DNA of 64,000 nucleotides from CAYSUS01 sp964434165 (GTDB lineage Bacteria > Planctomycetota > Planctomycetia > Pirellulales > Thermoguttaceae): the NCBI GenBank assembly GCA_964434165.1, contig CAYSUS010000026.1:1-64000 (forward strand). Direction: 5' to 3'. The position numbers were made by a program, and so were the translations under genes. This document shows positions 6,909 through 15,173 of this stretch, in pieces. The stretch's first letter is position 1. Every line of letters begins with the position of its first letter. Under the pieces are notes generated by a model. It did no database searches and was not told the origin of the DNA. It was given only the letters and a program-made list of their open reading frames with translations.

Positions 6909-8885
6909 TCAGCGAGCGGCGGCCGCGGACCGCGCAAGCGCCGCCTCCACGACGTCGTCCGACGAAAGGCCCAGGTACGCGAGCAGGTCGTCCGGCGAGC
7001 GGCCCGACTTGGGCACGCGCCGCACGTGCATCTGCCGCAGTTGAAACGTCTCCCCGGCTGCGGCCAGGGCCTCCGCCACGGCCGATCCGAAGCCCGCCCC
7101 GTACTGGTCCTCCAGGGTGAGCACGCGGCGGCCGTTCTCCCGGGCGAGATCGACGAGCGCGTCGGCATCCAGCGGCAACGCGTAGAGATCGACGAGCGTC
7201 GGCTCGACGCCCTGCTTCCGCAGGCTCTCGAGCGCCTCAAGCGCGGTGTGAACCATCAGGCCGGTGGCGACGATCAACAGGTCGCGACCCTCGGCCAGCA
7301 GGTGATGGCCGCCGAAGTGGAACTCGGTCTGCTCGTCGTAGAGCAGCGGCACGTCGGGCCGCATGGTCCGCAGGTAGCACGCGCCGGGGTACTCGGCCAT
7401 GGCCAGCGTCAGCGTGTAGGCACAGTACGCGTCGGCCGGGTTGAGGATTTGCATCATGGGACGGCCGTTGTCGGTCTCGGCCCCGGCCAGGGCGCGAAAA
7501 AAGGCCACGTCGGCCAGCGCCATCTGGCTGGGCCCGTCGGCCGAGGCGCTGACGCCCACGTGCGAGCCCACCAGCTTCAGCGGTTGACGGCTGATCTGGC
7601 CCATCTCGACCTGGTCGTACGCCCGGACCAGGAACTTGCCGAACGTGGAGACGAATGGGATCTTCCCGCCCGCGGCAAGCCCCACGGCGCAGGAGACCAT
7701 GTTCTGCTCGGCGATCTTGCACTCGAAGAACCTCTCGCGGAGGCCGGGATCTTCGTAGAACGCCTCGGAGTAGGTCGAGTTGCGCACGTCCCCGTCCAGG
7801 GCGACCACCCGCGGATCGGCGTGGCCGAGCGTGCGCAGGGCCAACCCGTAGGCCTTGCGCGGGGCCCACTTCCGCGTCTGGAGCGCGTCGCCCTGTCCGA
7901 AGCGGGCGAGCGCCTCTTCCAGGGTCGGCAGCGGCGAGGGCGGCCCCGCAGGCGTCACCTTGGCGGCAGGGCGCGGCGGCCGCGCCAGGTCGCCGTCTTG
8001 CCATGCGGCCTCGAGCACGCGGCCGCGCCGGTCGAGGGCCCTCAGGGCGTCGGCCTTCTGATCCTCGGCCACCGCCTTGCCGTGCACGTCGCCGCCCAGC
8101 ACGTCGTCGAAGCCCCAGGCCTTGCTCGTGCGCGCGACGATGGCTACGGGCGGGCCCACCCCGGCGTCCGCGGCGGCGGCGTGGGTCTGAAGCGCCCGGC
8201 AGACGTCGATCGGGTCGTGCCCCTCGACGACCTGGGTGTGGAAACCGGCGGCCATCAGCCGCGCGGCGAGCCGGCCGGGATACTGCTGCGGGCTGACCGC
8301 GTCGGCCTGGCCGTAGGCGTTGGCGTTGAAGATCGGACAGACCGCCCGCAGGTTGTGATCCATGAGGAAGTCGAGGGCCTCGGTGATTTGCCCCTCGCGG
8401 CTCTCGCCGTCGCCGACGAGGCAGAAGAACCGCGCCGGGCGGCCGTCGAGCCGGGCCGCCAGGGCCAGCCCGGCCGCGATCGAAAGCCCCTGGCCCAGCG
8501 ACCCGGTCGCCGCCGGGAAGAACGGAAAACCCTCGGCCGGGTTGGGATGGCCGTCCACCGGGCTTTCGATCTCGCGCAGGCGGAGGGCGTCGGCCTGGGT
8601 CATGGGGCGGCGCCGCGAGGGATCCTGCCCGACGGCGATCCCCAGGTCGGCAGCCGCCGCGTAAAGGATGGGACAGGCATGCCCCTCGGAAAGCACCAGC
8701 CGGTCGCCGTCCGGATGGTCGGGCTCGGCCGGATCGAAGCGCATGTGGTGATAAAGCAGCACCGTCACGAGATGCGCCAGGCTGGCGGCGGAGGTCGGAT
8801 GGCCCGAGCCGGCCGCCGTGGTCATCTCGATCGACCGCTTCACCAGGTCGATCGCCTTGGCGTGCACGGAGGATTCGAACGACAT
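6909..8885 (-). CDS. tkt: transketolase
   Basis: The 658-residue cytoplasmic enzyme transfers two-carbon ketol units between sugar phosphates in the pentose phosphate pathway, using thiamine diphosphate and a divalent metal. The N-terminal half shows GHPTSAASLAHLV, LSEGHA, GSLGQGL, and the metal and cofactor motif VGDGESREGQ with a later FNANAYGQ. The pyrimidine-binding half has DGDVRNSTY, FFECKIAEQNM with the catalytic glutamate, and FGKFLVRAYDQ. The C-terminal domain is complete, so the length is normal for the family. AAAGGTGG precedes the ATG. The start is only 37 bp after the peroxidase-like gene, so it is likely in one operon with it and with the HPF-like gene, which is an unusual stress setting for a central-carbon enzyme. 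Confidence 0.95.
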   Translation of the reverse strand: MSFESSVHAKAIDLVKRSIEMTTAAGSGHPTSAASLAHLVTVLLYHHMRFDPAEPDHPDGDRLVLSEGHACPILYAAAADLGIAVGQDPSRRRPMTQADALRLREIESPVDGHPNPAEGFPFFPAATGSLGQGLSIAAGLALAARLDGRPARFFCLVGDGESREGQITEALDFLMDHNLRAVCPIFNANAYGQADAVSPQQYPGRLAARLMAAGFHTQVVEGHDPIDVCRALQTHAAAADAGVGPPVAIVARTSKAWGFDDVLGGDVHGKAVAEDQKADALRALDRRGRVLEAAWQDGDLARPPRPAAKVTPAGPPSPLPTLEEALARFGQGDALQTRKWAPRKAYGLALRTLGHADPRVVALDGDVRNSTYSEAFYEDPGLRERFFECKIAEQNMVSCAVGLAAGGKIPFVSTFGKFLVRAYDQVEMGQISRQPLKLVGSHVGVSASADGPSQMALADVAFFRALAGAETDNGRPMMQILNPADAYCAYTLTLAMAEYPGACYLRTMRPDVPLLYDEQTEFHFGGHHLLAEGRDLLIVATGLMVHTALEALESLRKQGVEPTLVDLYALPLDADALVDLARENGRRVLTLEDQYGAGFGSAVAEALAAAGETFQLRQMHVRRVPKSGRSPDDLLAYLGLSSDDVVEAALARSAAAAR

Positions 8886-8922
8886 GGATGCATTCCACCT
8901 TTCTCGAAATGGCCCGGTTATT

Positions 8923-10347
8923 CTACAGGCACCGCATGAACGCGGTCAGCGCCTGCTTCTCGCGGCCAGTGAGCTTCAGCTCGAGGACCAGATTGAAGAA
9001 CTCGACCGTGTCCTCCAGGGTCAGCAGTCGGCCGTCGTGGTGGTAGGGCGGCGAGTCCTTGATGCCCCGCAGCGTGAACGTCTTGATCGGGCCGTCGGGG
9101 ATCGAATAATGGTCGCTGACCATCTCCGGCTCGTAGAACCGCTCCAGGTGCAGGTCGTGCATCTTGTCGTCGAGGTAGAACGGCGGCTTGTGGCACTCGG
9201 CGCACCGGGCCTTGCCGAAGAACACCTTCTCGCCCTCCAGCTCCAGCTCGGTGGCCTTGTCCTTGCGGAGCCGGCCGAACTCGTCGAGCTTGGGCGCAGG
9301 CGGGAAGTCGAACAGGTTCTGCATCTGGGCCATCATCGCCACCTGGCTGGCGCGGTCGGGCAGGTTGACGCCCTTCTTGGCGGCGATGACGTGGTCGCCG
9401 TCGAAGTAGGCCGTGCGCTGCTCGAACTCCGTGAAGTCCTCGATCGAGCGGAGCGACCGCTTCGACCCGTGGATCTGCTGGTTGAACATACCGCGGAGGC
9501 TGACCGTGTCGAGGCGCAGCCGGGCCGACTGGGGACGCGTGTCCGGGTTGAGATGGAACGCCGCGTTCGTGTGCCCGTTGACGTGGCAGTCCAGGCAGGT
9601 CACGCCGAGGCTCGGCTCGGCCACCTTGCGGTCCTCGGTCTGGTTGAACTGCTGCTGCGGGAACGGGGTCAATAGGAGGCGCAGGCCCTCCATCTGGACC
9701 GGCGTGAGGATGCCCTTCATCAACCGGTAGTAGTTCTTGATCGTGAGAACCTCGCCCTGCGACACGTCGCCGAGATCCGGCCGCGAGGTGAGGTAGATCG
9801 GCGGCGGAAACTCGGGCGTGAGGTGGTCGGGCAGATCGAAGTCCACGTCGAACCGGCTCAGATCGCGATCCTCGGCCTTCTCGATGGCGTCGATCTGCGC
9901 CCGGGGAAAGACCTGGCCGCCGGTGGCGTGGTGCGCGTGCGGCAGAGGGCGGAACCCCATGGGGAAGAGGTCCTTCCTGCGGATCTCCTCCGAGCTCATC
10001 TTCGCCAGCTCCTCCCACGTAACGACCTCGGGGAGCTTCACGCGCACGCCCTTCTGCACCGCCTTGCGCCCGGCGGACATCATCACGTCCGACGGGTCGT
10101 CGCGGAGGTCGTAGCGCGCTTCCAGCAGCCTCTCCTGCCGCTGCATGATCTTCGGCCTGGCGGCCTTGTCCCGCCTCTGGATCGCGGGGAAGCTCTCGTC
10201 GATCTTCACCGGCATGTAGGTCTGGTCCTTCAGCTTCCGGTCTTTCTTCATCTTGGCGTCGTCGGCCAGGCCCACCCCGACCACCACGGCCGCGCCGGCC
10301 AACAACAAGATGCGGAGACGATTGGGAAAGGACTTCGGAGTTCGCAT
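8923..10347 (-). CDS. exported di-haem cytochrome c peroxidase-like protein
   Basis: The start is ATG 10347 with GGAGGA nine bases upstream, giving 474 residues. A signal peptide (LRILLLAGAAVVVGVGLA) directs it to the periplasm. Two CxxCH haem-binding motifs are present: CLDCH in the middle and CAECH in the last third. The stretch from the second haem to TLRGIKDSPPYHHDGRLLTLEDTVEFFN is the typical C-terminal signature of the CcpA/MauG superfamily. The spacing between haems and the long N-terminal part differ from classical CcpA, so peroxidase activity is likely but not certain. It is the first gene of the minus-strand operon with transketolase and the HPF-like fusion, with a sigma-54-like site about 120 bp upstream. 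Confidence 0.85.
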   Translation of the reverse strand: MRTPKSFPNRLRILLLAGAAVVVGVGLADDAKMKKDRKLKDQTYMPVKIDESFPAIQRRDKAARPKIMQRQERLLEARYDLRDDPSDVMMSAGRKAVQKGVRVKLPEVVTWEELAKMSSEEIRRKDLFPMGFRPLPHAHHATGGQVFPRAQIDAIEKAEDRDLSRFDVDFDLPDHLTPEFPPPIYLTSRPDLGDVSQGEVLTIKNYYRLMKGILTPVQMEGLRLLLTPFPQQQFNQTEDRKVAEPSLGVTCLDCHVNGHTNAAFHLNPDTRPQSARLRLDTVSLRGMFNQQIHGSKRSLRSIEDFTEFEQRTAYFDGDHVIAAKKGVNLPDRASQVAMMAQMQNLFDFPPAPKLDEFGRLRKDKATELELEGEKVFFGKARCAECHKPPFYLDDKMHDLHLERFYEPEMVSDHYSIPDGPIKTFTLRGIKDSPPYHHDGRLLTLEDTVEFFNLVLELKLTGREKQALTAFMRCL

Positions 10348-10466
10348 CGTTTTTTCCTCCGGCGGGCGTTCGCGAAAGCACCAAACGGGACGTACGGACC
10401 GGCGACGAGACGCGGCGCTGCCCCCGATGGCGGGACATGCACCAGGCCTTACCGCACGGCACAGGG

Positions 10467-10482
10467 TGCAAACCCCGCGCCG
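10467..10482 (-). promoter_or_regulatory. putative sigma-54 promoter of the peroxidase-transketolase-HPF operon
   Basis: On the minus strand CGGCGCGGGGTTTGCA matches 14 of 16 consensus bases, with GG and GC ten bases apart. It reads toward the ATG at 10347 and lies back to back with a plus-strand site at 10627. Confidence 0.5.
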
Positions 10483-10557
10483 CAGCCCAAGGGCACGGCG
10501 CGGGGCGTGGATTCGGGAGCCCGCCGGGCGAAACGCGGGCGCCAGATCGGTCCAGAG

Positions 10558-10584
10558 TGTCGCCCCGGGCCGACGGTTTGTCGC
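10558..10584 (+). promoter_or_regulatory. paired TGTCGC boxes, possible activator binding site
   Basis: TGTCGC occurs at 10558-10563 and again at 10579-10584, exactly 21 bp apart, about two helical turns. An equally spaced pair occurs at 27739-27765. It lies between divergent sigma-54-like promoters, 44 bp before the GG of the plus-strand one, a suitable place for an enhancer-binding protein. The rest of this 380-bp divergent region holds no gene. Confidence 0.45.
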
Positions 10585-10626
10585 ACGCGGCCATGCCCGG
10601 CCTCGCGTTCCCACGCGCCGCACATC

Positions 10627-10642
10627 CGGCGCGCCGTTTGCT
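10627..10642 (+). promoter_or_regulatory. putative sigma-54 promoter of the OsmC gene
   Basis: CGGCGCGCCGTTTGCT matches 14 of 16 consensus bases, with the invariant GG (10628-10629) and GC (10640-10641). It is about 87 bp before the OsmC start. Confidence 0.55.
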
Positions 10643-10728
10643 CTTCAAGCGGCGGTCGGCGCGACGCATAGCGTCCGATCACGCGGATGGCGGCCGACCC
10701 ACATCCACTCAACGAGGAGATACGAATC

Positions 10729-11166
10729 ATGGCGGCACGCGACGCCCAAGCGATCTGGGAAGGCAAGCTTCAGGATGGGAAAGGGAACATCCGGCTGGGC
10801 ACGGGTTTCGAAGCCCCGTACAGCTTCGGTTCGCGCTTCGAGGAAGGGACCGGCACCAACCCGGAAGAACTCCTCGGCGGCGCCCACGCGGGGTGTTTCT
10901 CCATGGCGCTGGCCCACCTGCTGGGCGAGGAAGGGTATGCGCCCGCGAAGATCGTCACCAAGGCCCTCGTCCATCTGGCCAAGAGCGGTGACGGGTTCGC
11001 GATTCCGCGAATCGAGCTGGAGACCGAGGCCGAGGTCCCCGACGTGGACGAGGAGACGTTCCATCGGGTGGCCACGGCGGCCAAGAACGGCTGTCCGGTG
11101 TCGAAGGCCCTGGCAGGAACGGAGATCACCTTGACCGCGCGGCTCCTGAAGGAGCAGAAAGCCTGA
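10729..11166 (+). CDS. OsmC family peroxidase
   Basis: The 145-residue protein has the two redox cysteines of the family, in AHAGCFSMAL and KNGCPVSKAL. They reduce organic hydroperoxides using lipoylated or other dithiols. The size and the N-terminal strand pattern (WEGKLQDGKGNIRLGTG) match OsmC rather than the larger Ohr-unrelated types. ATG 10729 is chosen because GAGGAG lies about 9 bases upstream; an in-frame ATG at 10687 has no such site. It is cytoplasmic. The cupin gene follows after 14 bp, so the two form a short operon behind the sigma-54-like site at 10627. Confidence 0.93.
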   Translation: MAARDAQAIWEGKLQDGKGNIRLGTGFEAPYSFGSRFEEGTGTNPEELLGGAHAGCFSMALAHLLGEEGYAPAKIVTKALVHLAKSGDGFAIPRIELETEAEVPDVDEETFHRVATAAKNGCPVSKALAGTEITLTARLLKEQKA

Positions 11167-11180
11167 GAGGTCCTCTTCCC

Positions 11181-11528
11181 ATGAACGATACGACCGTCAA
11201 AAAGGTGCAAGCGAGCACGTCTCCGAAAGGGCCCCAGGGGCAGAAGTACCTGGCTTCGGGCAAGCACCTGGCCATGCGTCTTTGGGCGTCGGAGCAGCCC
11301 GGCGAGCCCAAGCCCGACACGCTGCGCGACTACGAAACAGTCGGCTTCGTGCTCGAAGGCCGAGCCAGGCTCCACCTGGAGGGCCAGGAGCTGCTTTTGG
11401 AGCCGGGCGATTGCTGGGTGGTTCCGCCGCACGCCGCCCATCACTACGAGATCCTCGAGCCGTTCACCGCGGTCGAGGCCACCTCGCCACCGGCCCGGAT
11501 CCATGGCCGCGACGAAGGGCTGACATGA
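11181..11528 (+). CDS. single-domain cupin protein
   Basis: The 115-residue protein contains one cupin barrel. Motif 1 is degenerate (RDYETVGFVLEGRARLHLEG, lacking the usual HxH pair), and motif 2 is PGDCWVVPPHAAHHYEI, which keeps metal-binding-type histidines. Small cupins of this kind bind a metal or a small ligand, and no substrate can be read from the sequence. It follows the OsmC gene by 14 bp and is probably co-expressed with it. The roughly 220 bp after it contain no recognisable gene; the neighbour beyond is convergent. Confidence 0.85.
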   Translation: MNDTTVKKVQASTSPKGPQGQKYLASGKHLAMRLWASEQPGEPKPDTLRDYETVGFVLEGRARLHLEGQELLLEPGDCWVVPPHAAHHYEILEPFTAVEATSPPARIHGRDEGLT

Positions 11529-11748
11529 GCGGCGCGTGATGACGGAGAGATCTCCGACGTCCGCGAGACTGCGTAAGCCCGCCCGAGCAAGCCCTTCGCC
11601 TCGGGCAGGCATCGGCTGGAGAACCGGTCTCGCCACGGCACGTCGGGCACGCGGTCGTGCGGATCGAGCGGTAGCTGGCGCCCCATCCGCCTCAGCTCGG
11701 CCGATTGGGTGGGGTGTCGGGGCGCCAGAATGCCGGCCGTGGCCGCGA

Positions 11749-12150
11749 TCATGCCCGCGTCGGCGTCGATTCGCGCGCGGGGCGGGTTTCGGAGACGAGT
11801 TCCTTGCGCGTCGCCACGCCCACGATCTTGCGGTTCATGTCCTCCACGAGCAGCCGTCGGACGCCCTTCTGACGCATGCGCTCAGCCGCTTCCTCCGCCG
11901 GTGTATCCAGGCCCACACTCTGCGCATCGTGAGTCATCACGTCGGCGACCCGAGTCCGGCTCGGCGCATCGCCGCGGGACGTCGAACGCACCACGATGTC
12001 CCGATCGGTGATCACCCCCAGCGGCATCCCCACGCGGAGCACCGGCAGGAAGCCGACGTTGCAGGCGGCCATTCTCTGGGCCGCCTCCTGCACCGTGGCT
12101 TCCGGCCCGATCGATTCCACGCCGCGGGACATGACGTCGCGAATACGCAT
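11749..12150 (-). CDS. protein of two CBS domains
   Basis: The 133-residue protein is a bare CBS pair (Bateman module). It begins MRIRDVMSRGVESIGPEATV; the first unit contains NVGFLPVLRVGMPLGVITDRDIV and the second contains VADVMTHDAQSV and KGVRRLLVEDMNRKIVGVATRKEL. Such modules bind adenosine nucleotides, and stand-alone ones sense energy state and act on partner proteins. AAGGAG lies 6 bases before the ATG. Before the element inserted, this gene followed the PRC-barrel gene on the same strand, so the original order was lipoprotein, PRC-barrel, CBS. It is now separated from its likely promoter at 23460-23475 by about 10 kb. Confidence 0.9.
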   Translation of the reverse strand: MRIRDVMSRGVESIGPEATVQEAAQRMAACNVGFLPVLRVGMPLGVITDRDIVVRSTSRGDAPSRTRVADVMTHDAQSVGLDTPAEEAAERMRQKGVRRLLVEDMNRKIVGVATRKELVSETRPARESTPTRA

Positions 12151-12181
12151 CTTCTGCTCCTTACTTTGCCGTTCCGAAAAA

Positions 12182-12214
12182 GGACTTCCGAAGTCCTCCA
12201 GACTTCGGAGGTCC
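12182..12214. repeat. palindromic repeat, copy B
   Basis: GGACTTCCGAAGTC (12182-12195) faces GACTTCGGAGGTCC (12201-12214), 13 of 14 bases complementary. It belongs to the same dispersed family as 5945-6029 and 24922-24946 and sits between the CBS gene and the PRC-barrel fragment. Confidence 0.6.
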
Positions 12215-12233
12215 GGCCTGCCGCGCCAGGACG

Positions 12234-12502
12234 TTACCGCACGGCGTGACCCGCGCCGGTCCAGTACTTCGGCCGTCCGTAGTAGTCGTAGAACACCTCC
12301 TCGTACTGGCGGTTGACCGGCGTGTCGGGGTCGAACTCCGGGCTGTTCTGGATCATCTCGCGGGTGAGGCTGATCTCGACCCGGCGAGTCTCCCAATCGA
12401 TATCCTCGGCCCACAGGGGCGGGATGAGCACGAGTTTGCCGGGCAGCCAGTTCCGCGTGTCGATCACAAGGTAGCGGACCTCCCAAGGGCCGTCCTCGAT
12501 GA
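12234..12502 (-). pseudogene. C-terminal fragment of a PRC-barrel protein split by the element
   Basis: Reading on the minus strand from the left attachment site, the frame gives EDGPWEVRYLVIDTRNWLPGK and continues through LTREMIQNSPEFDP to the stop at 12234. This is the second half of a PRC-barrel domain, with the xxWxVRYLVxDTxxWLPGK core. It has no start codon of its own. The missing N-terminal part, including a complete first PRC domain and the beginning of the second, is at 22353-22809 in the same orientation. Joining the two pieces in frame gives a protein of about 240 residues, a usual length for two-domain PRC proteins. The gene was therefore cut by integration. Confidence 0.88.
12491..12502 (+). 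other. left attachment site of the element (attL core)
   Basis: CGTCCTCGATGA matches the right junction CGTCCATGATGA at 22353-22364 in 10 of 12 bases. The PRC-barrel reading frame breaks here. An alternative register shifted by 3 bp (TCCTCGATGA against TCGTCCATGA) also keeps all frames. Serine integrases need only a short identical core, so the imperfect match is expected. Confidence 0.6.
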
Positions 12503-12616
12503 CAGGATGGGTAGCTGTGTGGAGCGGGTTGGCTTCGCGTGGGAGCGGGGGAAAGTGCGGCAGTCGTAACGTTGAAAAGAGCCAATTCCCTTGGAGAAAG
12601 TACCCGAAAAGGCAGG

Positions 12617-13444
12617 TCAAATCTGCGACAACAGCTTCGCCTTCTTGGCTTCAAATTCGTCGTTATCTAGAACTCCCGCATCGCGCAGTTCGGCAAGCTG
12701 TTTCAACTGCGCGACAGGATCGGGGCTCGAGCCGGACCCGGGCGACGGTGTAGATTTCGGGGCGTTAATTTTGTCACGGATCATGTCGCCGATTTCGATA
12801 GCCCGTTCCTTCGGCGAAATCTTTTCCAAGATCGCCTTATTACCAGAAACGAAAACGACGAGCTTGCCATGCGCAAATCCCTTTTCGGTTTGCACAGAAC
12901 TGATCCTGTCAAAAGAGAAGTCTTCCAGTCGGCTTCGAAACATTCCCTCTTCGATAAATAGGACCCTGCGGTCCGTCAGGGCGACGAGCCCGTTCTTTCC
13001 ATCATAAAACCCCTGCGCAAGATTCACCAATTCCTCACCATTCGACAGCAGTTCTGGTACCTTCTTTAACTCCTTGCGCACTATCCAACGAATAGGGCCG
13101 TCCAGCTTTACCTTTGAGAGTTGAGCCACACGGCTCGATACATCTCCGATGCCTGGACTCGGTGATCGCCCAGAAGAGGCACCGGTTTGGGTACGGGGAG
13201 CCTTGGTGTCGATTTCGGGAAAAGCCGTATCCGCTGAACCAGGAAGCGGCTGAGTATTGCTGCTGACTGCAGATGCATTCGACGCAACTGGTGGCTTGCG
13301 ATTCTCGACTACAGGCCGATCCTCGCTGATAGTTGCGGGGATCGTGATGACCATTGAACAGCCAGGGCACTTCGCGCGCTTGCCGCCAGCCTCGTCCTTG
13401 GCCCGGATCTGCTTGCCACAGTTACTGCAGGCGAACACGATCAT
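12617..13444 (-). CDS. zinc ribbon, bacterial PH domain and SHOCT protein
   Basis: The 275-residue protein starts with a zinc ribbon (CSNCGKQI then CPGCSMVI, residues 6-32). A low-complexity Ser/Pro/Thr linker follows to about residue 115. A bPH-type domain contains KNGLVALTDRRVLFIEEG and FSFDRISSVQTEKG, and a C-terminal SHOCT motif reads DPVAQLKQLAELRDAGVLDN. The bPH fold is common in membrane-associated or stress proteins, and SHOCT is a short oligomerisation motif. There is no membrane segment. The gene lies just inside the left end of the element, opposite to the phage-like genes and with lower GC, so it is probably cargo expressed in the integrated state. Its role is unknown. Confidence 0.75.
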   Translation of the reverse strand: MIVFACSNCGKQIRAKDEAGGKRAKCPGCSMVITIPATISEDRPVVENRKPPVASNASAVSSNTQPLPGSADTAFPEIDTKAPRTQTGASSGRSPSPGIGDVSSRVAQLSKVKLDGPIRWIVRKELKKVPELLSNGEELVNLAQGFYDGKNGLVALTDRRVLFIEEGMFRSRLEDFSFDRISSVQTEKGFAHGKLVVFVSGNKAILEKISPKERAIEIGDMIRDKINAPKSTPSPGSGSSPDPVAQLKQLAELRDAGVLDNDEFEAKKAKLLSQI

Positions 13445-13494
13445 AGTCGTTGTCCTGGTGACGGATCATATTACCAGCGTGACGTACCGCAATG

Positions 13495-13773
13495 CTATTG
13501 CCCAGGCTCGGAAGTAGTCTCATCAAGCGGCACACCAAATCGTGCGGCCATCCAAACGAGATCAGCCACCTCATCCGGCAAGATGAACCATTGTTGATGT
13601 GTGTATGTGTGCGGGAATCCGTTTGGGCAATCGGAGTTGGCGTTCCAGGTGACTCCAATTTGCCCTCCTACACTTCTTGCTACGGCATAATCCCTTGTTT
13701 CCAGGAGGTAGGAATCAACTTCGAAAGCAGAAGTTGATCCCAGAGTACTAGGAAATCTGCTCGATATGTGCAT
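13495..13773 (-). CDS. hypothetical protein of the cargo segment
   Basis: The 92-residue frame has no recognised family. Its C-terminal half (HQQWFILPDEVADLVWMAARFG) looks like genuine folded protein, but there is no clear ribosome binding site before the ATG and a stop lies four codons upstream. It is in the low-GC cargo segment, between two genes of the same strand. Confidence 0.4.
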   Translation of the reverse strand: MHISSRFPSTLGSTSAFEVDSYLLETRDYAVARSVGGQIGVTWNANSDCPNGFPHTYTHQQWFILPDEVADLVWMAARFGVPLDETTSEPGQ

Positions 13774-13819
13774 TGAAGCGGCGATCTAAACAGGGTTTCA
13801 GATAGGATAGCTGCATTAG

Positions 13820-14188
13820 CTATTGCGGATTCGGATCAACTTGCACTTCCCGAAGTTGCACGTCAGTTAGCTGCTCGATACGGCCGTCGCTGAAGAGGAC
13901 ATATCGCTTCCCGTTCGTCGGTCTGCTTTCATAAGCGATAACATTCGTCGACCGCTGATAGAGCGAGATCCCAGCGGTCATTTCGTAATTGTAAATCGCA
14001 GCTAGCTCGCCGGGGATTTCGCTGCGAGGTGGCATCGAGTCTGTCTTACGGTAGTAGTCCTTGCATGTGTCCCAGATTGTCTGCAAATCCGCTTTGGCTG
14101 CGCTACCGCCCGAAGATATAGGGCCACACCCTGAAGATAACCAAGCGATTACGCATATTACTGCGAAGCATGAAATAGTGCGACACAT
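13820..14188 (-). CDS. small lipoprotein
   Basis: From ATG 14188 the 122-residue product starts with a lipoprotein signal peptide (CFAVICVIAWLSSGC, lipobox LSSGC). The mature part has a helix (ADLQTIWDTCKDYYRKTD) and ends with GKRYVLFSDGRIEQLTD. This ending resembles the DG-containing tails of planctomycete pseudopilin-like (DUF1559-type) proteins. It is predicted to be anchored in a membrane facing the periplasm. An upstream in-frame ATG at 14227 would add 13 residues and mask the signal, so it is less likely. As element cargo it could alter the host surface, but that is speculation. Confidence 0.65.
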   Translation of the reverse strand: MCRTISCFAVICVIAWLSSGCGPISSGGSAAKADLQTIWDTCKDYYRKTDSMPPRSEIPGELAAIYNYEMTAGISLYQRSTNVIAYESRPTNGKRYVLFSDGRIEQLTDVQLREVQVDPNPQ

Positions 14189-14627
14189 AGCTGTTTGCTC
14201 CCATTGATCGATGTGGACCGACAGCATGCACCCCTGCCAGTCGGGGCGACCCGCCGGATTTCGCTAATTTACGCCTGGGAAACCCGTTTGACAACCGTCC
14301 GAGTGCTGATTTACGTTGCTCGGGCTGCAGCCGGGGGAGCGGGTCGAAACTGGGCACACAATCAACAGCACCCCCGCTGGTGAGGGCGTCCTCTGAAAAC
14401 GTATCGTCGCGAGCAGGTTCACTCGACTGGCATTCCCATTGCCGTCGGCGTTCGGATTTTGCCTTCATTCACAACCCCAGGCTTGGCAATGGCTTACAAC
14501 GGAAGCCCATACTCTCGGTCGAGAATTCCGCGACCCGCTTTACGAATCCGGCTCCGGGCCGGAAATAACAGAGTGAGCGGGCATGGTGCTCGCCCGCATG
14601 GTTTTTCAACCGCGAGGAGAAACGCGA
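14189..14627 (+). other. divergent intergenic region with a hairpin at 14577-14597
   Basis: This 439-bp stretch lies between the minus-strand cargo and the plus-strand phage-like genes and probably holds both promoters, though none is recognisable. GCGGGC (14577-14582) and GCCCGC (14592-14597) form a hairpin, followed nearby by TTTTT, 30 bp before the next start codon. No tRNA or gene is seen. Confidence 0.5.
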
Positions 14628-15173
14628 ATGGGAATTGGATTGACCTTCGAGGAGTACGTTGACCTGCGGCTGCGGCCCCTGGCCGACTCGGACCCCGTCT
14701 TCAGCGAAGCCGCCGAGAGGGAGCGGGAGCGGATGTTCCCGATGAACGCAACGGGGGCGTCGGGCCACCTGCGGTCGCGGGGATACGACTGCCGGCCGCA
14801 GATGCTCGATCTGCTGGTTGAGGACGGCGTCGTCAAGCTCGCGAAGCCGGACGCCTGGACGCAGGCCGACGTCGACGCCGCGGCCGAGCACTTCGAGGAC
14901 TGCAACATCCTCACGCCGTTCGCGGCGATGTGCGAAACGCTCGGCTGCCGCTACGCCGACTTCCTGCGGCCGCTTCGCGAGGCCGCCGAGCGCGAGTCGC
15001 AGAAGTACGGCCGCCGCATTCCGGCCGATGACCAGTACTTCGTCATGCACCGCGTCCCGCCCCGCGGCCTGCTGGACAAGGCCGGCAACCTGGTCGGCTC
15101 CACCCCGGCGATCATTTCGTTCTCGATCTGCGATGACATCAAGGAGCGGCTCGAACGCGGCGAGGAGGTGTGA
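14628..15173 (+). CDS. hypothetical protein of the element
   Basis: The start is ATG 14628 with GAGGAGA seven bases upstream, giving 181 residues. The product is soluble, rich in Arg, Glu and Ala, and without signal or membrane segments. Features are FEEYVDLRLRPLADSDPVF, RSRGYDCRPQMLDLLV and HFEDCNILTPFAAMCE. The family is not recognised. It abuts the sigma-like gene (stop directly followed by ATG) and is therefore translationally coupled to it. It is the first gene of the morphogenesis block, so an early regulatory or scaffold role is possible. Confidence 0.7.
   Translation: MGIGLTFEEYVDLRLRPLADSDPVFSEAAERERERMFPMNATGASGHLRSRGYDCRPQMLDLLVEDGVVKLAKPDAWTQADVDAAAEHFEDCNILTPFAAMCETLGCRYADFLRPLREAAERESQKYGRRIPADDQYFVMHRVPPRGLLDKAGNLVGSTPAIISFSICDDIKERLERGEEV

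Noticed and set aside
6075..8939. Long plus-strand open frame opposite transketolase and the HPF-like gene
   Set aside because: Antisense to transketolase with all its motifs; composition-driven open frame.
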